Source: Nocardia puris
Lineage (GTDB): Bacteria > Actinomycetota > Actinomycetes > Mycobacteriales > Mycobacteriaceae
DNA length: 64,000 bases
Reading direction: 5' to 3'
Assembly (NCBI RefSeq): GCF_003315035.1
Contig: NZ_QNRE01000010.1
Location: 186,001-250,000, forward strand
Positions 55,245 to 61,135 of this stretch are shown here, in pieces; position 1 is the stretch's first letter, and each line of letters opens with the position of its first letter. The notes beneath the pieces were generated by a model. It did not search any database and was not told the origin of the DNA. It saw nothing but the letters and a program-made list of their open reading frames with translations. The translations under genes and the position numbers were made by a program.

Positions 55245-55978
55245 CCCAGTTTGCCACCGTCAGGTACAGTCGGGAGATTGTGTGCGTGCTCTGTACCGTT
55301 GTTCCATTTGTTTACCGTGAGTGCGCTTCGGACGGTGCCGCCATAGATTTTGTGCCAGTCGCGTGTGTGCCCGGCCTCTACTCGGACGATGAACGTGTCG
55401 TCGTCTGGAATAACGAACGTATGCGAAAAGGATGCCGTTTCAGACCCGTACGGAGTGATGACCATGTCAAAACGACGTTCGGTGAATATGCTGAAATTTT
55501 CAGCGTAGACGACAGTCAGGCGTGCAGCGGCGGCGGTATTGGATTGCCCCCACCCGCTCGGCGCTGGATACCAAGTAATGTGCGCATCGCAGCGCCATAA
55601 TCCTTTCGTGGCAAGCCGAATTCCACTCGCAGCGAGATCTGTTTCCTTGCGTGGACCAAGCTGGGTATCGAAAGGCAACAATCGCCAATCTCCCCCGCCT
55701 CGAAGATTCCAGTTTCGGGACAGGAAAGTCGAGCAGTATCCGGCGACACCATCGAGCAGATCGATCCGGTCCGCGAGGTCGATTTGGGCATCCTCGAACT
55801 GGTCGAGGCGTTCGGCGAACGCGTCGTCGGCGGCGTTCAGCTCGCGCTGCGCTCGACGGTACTCGCCGAGAATCGGCGCGCTGAGCGCGCTCTTCCAAGA
55901 GTCGGTTGTGATGTCGGAGCCGTAGGTGGAGCCGACAACCCACGCGCCGGCGGGCGGCTCCGCGCCGGGAGTCGTCAC
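55241..55978 (-). CDS. Putative phage tail-associated protein (paralogue)
   Basis: 245 residues; see the neighbour. N-terminus with a coiled-coil region (YRRAQRELNAADDAFAERLD, QFEDAQIDLADRIDLLDG), then a beta-rich domain (GLWRCDAHITWYPAPSGWGQ, AARLTVVYAENFSIFTERRF). Probably tail or baseplate protein with variable tip. Start ATG 55978. Confidence 0.7.
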   Translation of the reverse strand: MTTPGAEPPAGAWVVGSTYGSDITTDSWKSALSAPILGEYRRAQRELNAADDAFAERLDQFEDAQIDLADRIDLLDGVAGYCSTFLSRNWNLRGGGDWRLLPFDTQLGPRKETDLAASGIRLATKGLWRCDAHITWYPAPSGWGQSNTAAAARLTVVYAENFSIFTERRFDMVITPYGSETASFSHTFVIPDDDTFIVRVEAGHTRDWHKIYGGTVRSALTVNKWNNGTEHAHNLPTVPDGGKLG

Positions 55979-56005
55979 ATGGTCCTATCGGTCGCTGATG
56001 AGGTG

Positions 56006-56305
56006 TTACAGATCGCCGTAGATCTCAGGCGGCACCGGCGGCACCGGCGGCGAGGCCAGCCCGAGCAGCGCCGAGATGTAGCGGACGGCGATGCGGTACT
56101 TGCGTTCTTGCCCATCCAGCGCCGCTTCGAGGGTGGCGACCCGGTCACGCAGGTCACGGACCTCCTCCCGCAGTGGCTGGACGACTGAATTAAAGTCCGC
56201 TCGTTGGGATTCCAGCGAAGGGAGACGCCCGCCGTAGTAGGTGATCAGAGCGACCGCCACCGCGCTCAGAACGGTGGCGACAGTCGCCAGGATCGCGGGC
56301 AGCAT
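56006..56305 (-). CDS. Holin-like small membrane protein with coiled coil
   Basis: 99 residues: one N-terminal helix (MLPAILATVATVLSAVAVAL), a coiled coil (LREEVRDLRDRVATLEAALDG) and a Pro-rich end (ASPPVPPVPPEIYGDL). Similar small proteins lie beside lysin genes in actinophages (DUF2746-type). Holin function inferred from its place. Confidence 0.65.
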   Translation of the reverse strand: MLPAILATVATVLSAVAVALITYYGGRLPSLESQRADFNSVVQPLREEVRDLRDRVATLEAALDGQERKYRIAVRYISALLGLASPPVPPVPPEIYGDL

Positions 56306-56309
56306 GCGG

Positions 56310-56510
56310 TCACCTCTCGGGCGGTGGCGTGTGGACGTTCAGCTTGGCCAGCAGTGCAGCGGAGGCGACGAATGCCGCGCCGACCCCACTAGCGATGTCC
56401 GCGACCAGCGTTTCGCTGCCGGTTGGGAGAACGTTCAGCACCACGAGCAGGCCCGCGACCGCGACGGCGACCGCGTAGACCCGGTCACGGACAGTCGCTG
56501 TGAAGTTCAT
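56310..56510 (-). CDS. Small two-helix membrane protein, second holin-like
   Basis: 66 residues, two hydrophobic helices (YAVAVAVAGLLVVLNVL; ASGVGAAFVASAALLAKL). The ATG overlaps the stop of the muramidase gene by four bases (56507-56510), so it is part of the lysis cassette. Holin or antiholin, inferred. Confidence 0.65.
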   Translation of the reverse strand: MNFTATVRDRVYAVAVAVAGLLVVLNVLPTGSETLVADIASGVGAAFVASAALLAKLNVHTPPPER

Positions 56511-57496
56511 AGCCGGTGGTCCTGTTCAGCCAGGGCGGCGCGCAGATCCTCCAGCCCGGCAAGCACCTGATCGAGTTTCGCGAGGGCGTCGAGGCCCGCG
56601 CCGTGCGCCGCTGCGGCGTGCCCGAGGACTGTTTCCGGCACGTCGGCCTGCTGGCCGTTGCGGTACGGCAGGACGCGCAGCGTTGCCTCGAACACCAGCT
56701 GAGCCAGCGCCTCGACGACCGAGAGGCGGTCTACCTGACGGCCGAGCGCGACGGAGTGTCCGCCGACCGGCGCGAGCATCCGCCAGCCCGTGTTCCCGGC
56801 GAGCGAATCGGTGTCGTCTCCACGGAGCTGATGAAGCACTTCGTCGGCTCTACTCATTGAATCATCCTCAATTCCAAGCATTTCAAGCAGGCTGGGCAGG
56901 TCCAGGGCGGTGTAGTTGCCGTCACAAGGCCCCCATGGTGCGCAGGGCACCGCATCTCCGTACTGGTGGGCGAACCGCCCCGGAAACGTGTAGCTGTCGC
57001 CGGGCCGGTAGTTGTAGTGCGGGACTATCAGGTTCAGATCCGGCGGACGCACCGGCCACAAGCCCGGGTCGGCACGAGGGTTGTAGTAGCCGATGACGCG
57101 GCGTGAATCTCCACATCCGTCACGTAGCCAGTCGATCTCAGCATTGACCGCACGGGAAACGTCGCCGCGAATCCGCCCTCCCGCGCTCTCCACATCGACC
57201 ATCGACACCACCCGCGGGTGCCGCCACAGCCCAGCCTCTTCGAGCATCTGCCGGTGGAGCTGTGCGCTGTCCTGGTCTGGCCAGTAGAAGTAGTAGACGA
57301 TCAGGCAGACCAGTCGACCGTCGTTGAGCATCGCTTTCGCGTTGCGGGCGTTCTCGACGAAGACTGCGTCGCGGCGATCGCCGGAGGAGGAGCGGAACGC
57401 GAACACCTGGTGCGGATAGGAGTCGTCGATGGCGATGGGCCGTCCGGCGGCGTCGGTCTGGTAGTGGCTGACATCAGCCCAATAGACCCCGCTCAT
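56507..57496 (-). CDS. Phage endolysin, GH25-like muramidase
   Basis: 329 residues. Start MSGVYWADVSHYQTDAAGRP (GH25 strand with Asp), middle VVSMVDVESAGGRIRGDVSR (acidic pair DVE), then FAHQYGDAVPC, which are GH25 lysozyme marks. Residues 240-329 are a linker with VLHQLRG and a coiled-coil-like tail (LDALAKLDQVLAGLEDLRAA). It should cut glycan strands at the end of infection. I use ATG 57496, which overlaps the stop of the M15 lysin (57493) by 4 bases. Confidence 0.8.
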   Translation of the reverse strand: MSGVYWADVSHYQTDAAGRPIAIDDSYPHQVFAFRSSSGDRRDAVFVENARNAKAMLNDGRLVCLIVYYFYWPDQDSAQLHRQMLEEAGLWRHPRVVSMVDVESAGGRIRGDVSRAVNAEIDWLRDGCGDSRRVIGYYNPRADPGLWPVRPPDLNLIVPHYNYRPGDSYTFPGRFAHQYGDAVPCAPWGPCDGNYTALDLPSLLEMLGIEDDSMSRADEVLHQLRGDDTDSLAGNTGWRMLAPVGGHSVALGRQVDRLSVVEALAQLVFEATLRVLPYRNGQQADVPETVLGHAAAAHGAGLDALAKLDQVLAGLEDLRAALAEQDHRL

Positions 57497-58080
57497 ACTG
57501 TGCCCCTGAGCTGGTGCAGCACTAGGTCCCATACCGGATCGTCATCGTCGGAGGGGGCGGGCGAGCCGAAGACTCCGAGGTACCCCTCGCTTAGCCTTGC
57601 CGCGAAGGTCCGGAGCCGCGGGTGGCCTTCAGGCAGGGCGAGCTGTGTGTGCATCTGATCGACGTACGCCTCCGGCCAGTCGCCTCCCCACCACACGGTC
57701 CCCTCGAACAGCCTCACGCCTTCCCGAACGCGGGTGACCAGATCCGCGGGCATCGCGTACCGCTTCCACGGCAGACTGGTCGAGTTCAAATCGATTGCGG
57801 TCCCTGACAAGTGGTTGCTGTTCCAGATCGCGTTAGTGGGCGACCAGCCCCAATAGTCGCGGGGGCGGTAGGTGTCGATGCGCATGACGTGGGCGTGCCA
57901 CCACGCGCACCAGGCGATGAGGATGGTCGCGGCGTCGCCGGCTCGGACCTCGGGGCGTACGTCGGCGGTTCCCGGGACCACAGGGTTCACGCACTCGTCC
58001 CGGCGGCACTGCCGCCAGCCGTTTTCGGTGATCAGAGCCAATGCTATTTCCGTTCCCGTCCCGCGCTCATATCGCTGCAT
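57493..58080 (-). CDS. Phage endolysin, M15-family peptidase
   Basis: 195 residues. The zinc-site motif NHLSGTAIDLN (HxxxxxxD) and the second His in VDQMHTQL are M15/VanY signatures. The family cuts peptide stems of peptidoglycan. The C-terminal end DPVWDLVLHQLRG resembles a segment in the neighbouring muramidase (ADEVLHQLRG). Together the two lysins replace a single modular LysA. Confidence 0.85.
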   Translation of the reverse strand: MQRYERGTGTEIALALITENGWRQCRRDECVNPVVPGTADVRPEVRAGDAATILIAWCAWWHAHVMRIDTYRPRDYWGWSPTNAIWNSNHLSGTAIDLNSTSLPWKRYAMPADLVTRVREGVRLFEGTVWWGGDWPEAYVDQMHTQLALPEGHPRLRTFAARLSEGYLGVFGSPAPSDDDDPVWDLVLHQLRGTV

Positions 58081-58117
58081 CTATTGTCTTGGACCGCAGG
58101 ACGCCGTTCCAGACGAT

Positions 58118-58513
58118 TCAGTCGGTCACGACGAACGCAACGTCACCAGCGGACGCGGATTCCGGGATGTCGCCAAGCGCCTGGAGTTGGGCGACGATCA
58201 CCTGACGTTCCTCGGCGGTGTAGTCCGCGACCCTAGGAATTCGGACCGGCTCCGGGTCGGGGTCGCCAATTGGTACATAGCGACCGGCCGGGTTATACGC
58301 AGACCGGGGACCGCGGATCGGATGTTGATACTTCTTCGTCGCCAGCTCCGGGTGCACTCGAACCCCCAGTTCATGCTGATGGACAGCGAACACTGCCGCC
58401 AAGGGAGGCGGAATGGTACCAGGCGATCCCGCCATTCCCGGAACGGTGATCAGCGTGGACTTAATTGCCTCAATCTCCGCGTCGACAACATTTTCATTGT
58501 AAGTTTCGGTCAC
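58118..58513 (-). CDS. Hypothetical phage protein
   Basis: 131 residues (VTETYNENVVDAEIEAIKST, ARYVPIGDPDPEPVRIPRVA, EERQVIVAQLQALGDIPESA). Start GTG overlaps the stop of the tail gene upstream (GTGA). No family recognised; position between tail and lysis genes is typical of a tail-accessory protein. Confidence 0.6.
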   Translation of the reverse strand: MTETYNENVVDAEIEAIKSTLITVPGMAGSPGTIPPPLAAVFAVHQHELGVRVHPELATKKYQHPIRGPRSAYNPAGRYVPIGDPDPEPVRIPRVADYTAEERQVIVAQLQALGDIPESASAGDVAFVVTD

Positions 58514-59724
58514 AGGACCCCCAAGTCTTGCAGTATTCCGAGGATTTCTTGCAGGCGCTCCCACGCCTGGACCACTGGGTCCTTTTCGTCACGCTGCCCG
58601 ATAGTGATTTTCCAAGTGGGAGCGGTGTCGCGATCCCACGTCAGCGCCACCTCGGTGACTTGGTCCACAAAAACCTGTCCCGGCGGCATTCCGCGCACCG
58701 TGGTGCCCACTCGGTCGCCGACGTAGAAGTGCCCGAAACCTCGCTGCCCGATTCGATAGGGCGCGCCGTCGGCAACGACAACCTCGTGGCTGATTTGCTG
58801 GCGAGTCGACCACTTGGCGGCGCGCACAGAAAGTAGCCACTGAATTGTGTAGGCGCGATCGCTGGATTCGGCCCATTTTTCTTGGTACGTCGACCAGCCG
58901 AGGCGATTTCTCCGACCAGGTACTTCCTGCGCAGAGAATGCCCCGAGCACGTTGCTGTAAATAGGTTCCAGCAGTGCGTCAGCGACCGATCCAAGGTCCG
59001 GAAGCCCCGGCACCACAGCCGCGACCAACGCCCCTCCCAGGCGAATTGCCGCCGACAATCCCTCATTGATTCCGGGCATCGAGTTCCCGCCTCCCACAAT
59101 ACGGACATCCGTAGCTGGTCGGTAGACGAACTCCGATTGCTGAATTCCCGTGTGAGTACCGTCGCGATAGATCACCCACGGTGCACTCGCCACCGTTCCC
59201 AGGAAATTCGGATCGGAGTACTCCGATGGCATGGCGGGATCGGCGATCGTGCGGATGCTCTCAGTGACACCATCCGGCTCAACGTGGACAAACTGCCTGA
59301 CCAGGCCGGTTGCCAGGTCACCGGAGAACGATGTCTCCTGATAGGCCGCACTTTTGTCTACGAGATCGATCACCAGGCAGCCGGGCCGCAAGCGGGCACC
59401 GGGCCATGGCGGCGCGTCGCCGGGCAGATACCGGCGGAAAGTCCAAGTGAGCTGTGCGTCTTCCACCACCTTTTTCGTGCAGTCGTGGATCGATTTGAAG
59501 CGCGAATGAACGACCGCCAAAGGTGAGGTGTCGTTGGCGATTGACTCGGGCGCTACTACCATCGACCAGTTTTCTGGGTGGAATTGCTCCCAACTGGCGG
59601 GATCAAGAGGGTCGGCAGGTAGTTGCCACCATCCCCCCATGACGCGCTGGATCGCGAAAAACGCGGTCAATTTGCAGATCCATCGGGATGGACCGAAAAT
59701 TGTCCACACCTTCGGAAATTGCAC
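58510..59724 (-). CDS. Gp37-like minor tail protein, C-terminal part (split by hairpin)
   Basis: 404 residues from GTG 59724: QFPKVWTIFGPSRWICKLTA, LPADPLDPASWEQFHPENWS, FSGDLATGLVRQFVHVEPDG and GHFYVGDRVGTTVRG are as I remember for ReqiPepy6 Gp37-like tail proteins. Family members have about 550-600 residues; the missing N-terminus is in the next frame (59603-60205). The residues LLPPEV just before GTG 59724, in the same frame, continue the family similarity past the assumed start, so this is not a natural beginning. See the interruption at 59745-59794. Confidence 0.75.
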   Translation of the reverse strand: MQFPKVWTIFGPSRWICKLTAFFAIQRVMGGWWQLPADPLDPASWEQFHPENWSMVVAPESIANDTSPLAVVHSRFKSIHDCTKKVVEDAQLTWTFRRYLPGDAPPWPGARLRPGCLVIDLVDKSAAYQETSFSGDLATGLVRQFVHVEPDGVTESIRTIADPAMPSEYSDPNFLGTVASAPWVIYRDGTHTGIQQSEFVYRPATDVRIVGGGNSMPGINEGLSAAIRLGGALVAAVVPGLPDLGSVADALLEPIYSNVLGAFSAQEVPGRRNRLGWSTYQEKWAESSDRAYTIQWLLSVRAAKWSTRQQISHEVVVADGAPYRIGQRGFGHFYVGDRVGTTVRGMPPGQVFVDQVTEVALTWDRDTAPTWKITIGQRDEKDPVVQAWERLQEILGILQDLGVL

Positions 59725-60205
59725 CTCCGGAGGGAGTAATCAGGCCCTTTGCCTGCCGCCCCGGCCGGTTATGGCCGGGGCGGCAGGCAAAGGGGTTGGC
59801 GTACCCCAACAGGTGCTTCAGCTCTTCATAATCGTGCTTGAAGAGAATGCGCAGCGAGCCGGTGCCGTCGTCATTCTTGACGACGGTAAAAGATTCCATG
59901 CGGCCCGACCATCTGACTCCGTCGCGGTCGACCGTTGCGTGTATTCCGTCCGTAGATCGACCGTTTACATCGATCACCCAATCCGACATCCAGTAATCGA
60001 GCGGGAGTTCGAACAGAGCCGTCCCGGTTTCATTGTTCAGCTCACGGATGTCGGCGGAAACAATTCGGTTGACCGCGCCGCGCAGGTTCCAGTCACCATC
60101 CCAAAACCTCACCACCGGAGGATTGAGCCTCGCGGACTTTTCGAGCGACGCCGCGTGCGCGAGCCTGGCATAGGTGGCGTCGAAATCGATTGTTACTACC
60201 GTCAT
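59603..60205 (-). pseudogene. Gp37-like minor tail protein, N-terminal part, frame broken after residue ~153
   Basis: Reads TVVTIDFDATYARLAHAASL, VRFWDGDWNLRGAVNRIVSA, GVRWSGRMESFTVVKNDDGT, HDYEELKHLLGYANPF: the N-terminus of a Gp37-like tail protein. After NPF (about residue 153) the frame goes into the 50-base hairpin and then ends out of frame at 59603. The correct continuation LLPPEVQFPKVW lies one frame away, right after a TGA. Confidence 0.75.
59745..59794. repeat. Perfect 22-pair hairpin inside the tail gene
   Basis: CCCTTTGCCTGCCGCCCCGG plus CC (59745-59766), loop GGTTAT, and its exact complement (59773-59794). It lies exactly where the coding similarity breaks (between NPF and LLPPEV); the added material is about 49 bases, one more than a multiple of three. 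Confidence 0.9.
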
Positions 60206-61077
60206 TGCAGCCCCCAGGGCCGCGACCAGGTCCTCGGGCAGCGGACTTGCAACCCCGCGCCCTCTTCGGCGTCCGTTACGCTGACCGGAAGTTCAGTTTC
60301 GGGAGTCCACGGCGGCACTGGGTACAGAAAGGCGACGCCATTCATCAATGACCAAACCTGCGATCCGTTCATGTCGCGAAGCTGATCCGCGAAAGGATCG
60401 GATTGGACCCAGAAGACTTGGTCTGCCCTGGCCATCGGGAGGGAAATTCGTCGGTGGCGATCTTCTTCAGCCCGACGGAAGCGATTGTCACCCCACGAGA
60501 AGTCCGGCAATACCCACCGACCCGGGCCTTGGACGATCCATTCCAACCAGATCTCCACGTCGGTCGGATTGGAGACGGTGACCGCGCCTTGGGATTCAGG
60601 TCCAGTCGCCACGAAGGCGTCGGTGACGGGCTCCTCGTACCACCAGGGGTCACCCGCGACGCACGTCATGACGACCCGCTCGACCTTGGTCATGTGGGGG
60701 TCGCGCTCCGGCTCGAAGGCCGGCTGCTCACCGAGCCGCAGTCGCAGATGTCGGCGCGAGTCTTCGGTGGTGATCCACAGCCGGGTGTCGCGGTCGTAGC
60801 TCCACGCCTTGCGCCACGCCGAATCTGCCTGCCCCCAGGTTCTGCCGGTTGTGTTGCCGACCGTGACGCCGAAGACGATGTCTCGCTGGAGATTCCGCCT
60901 GGCGTAGTAGGTTGAGCCGATCTGGCTGGAGTGCGAGCCGTAGATCGTGCGGACAGGCGCGTCGTAGATGCCGGCCACGTCGGTGCCGAGCCACACCCCC
61001 TGCGCGCCCATCCCGACGCCGGAGATCACGAAACGCGAGCCGTCGCAGCCCTCGACCTCGACGAGAGTTCGTGCCAT
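60202..61077 (-). CDS. Phage tail protein (distal-tail-like)
   Basis: 291 residues: MARTLVEVEGCDGSRFVISG, QRDIVFGVTVGNTTGRTWGQ, ERVVMTCVAGDPWWYEEPVT, NPTDVEIWLEWIVQGPGRWV. Position between the tape measure and the Gp37-like gene and the beta-rich content fit a distal tail (Dit) or related minor tail protein. Start ATG 61077 with AGGGAACTA upstream; it overlaps the next gene's ATG by four bases. Confidence 0.75.
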   Translation of the reverse strand: MARTLVEVEGCDGSRFVISGVGMGAQGVWLGTDVAGIYDAPVRTIYGSHSSQIGSTYYARRNLQRDIVFGVTVGNTTGRTWGQADSAWRKAWSYDRDTRLWITTEDSRRHLRLRLGEQPAFEPERDPHMTKVERVVMTCVAGDPWWYEEPVTDAFVATGPESQGAVTVSNPTDVEIWLEWIVQGPGRWVLPDFSWGDNRFRRAEEDRHRRISLPMARADQVFWVQSDPFADQLRDMNGSQVWSLMNGVAFLYPVPPWTPETELPVSVTDAEEGAGLQVRCPRTWSRPWGLQ

Positions 61078-61135
61078 TAGTTCCCTGTTCAGTTGTGTAT
61101 TTAGTTGTGGTCGAATCGATTTCGACGTCTTGTAG

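Noticed and set aside
59745..59794. Confident call of programmed ribosome bypassing
   Set aside because: The hairpin size and TGA are suggestive, but no matching take-off and landing codons restore the family sequence.
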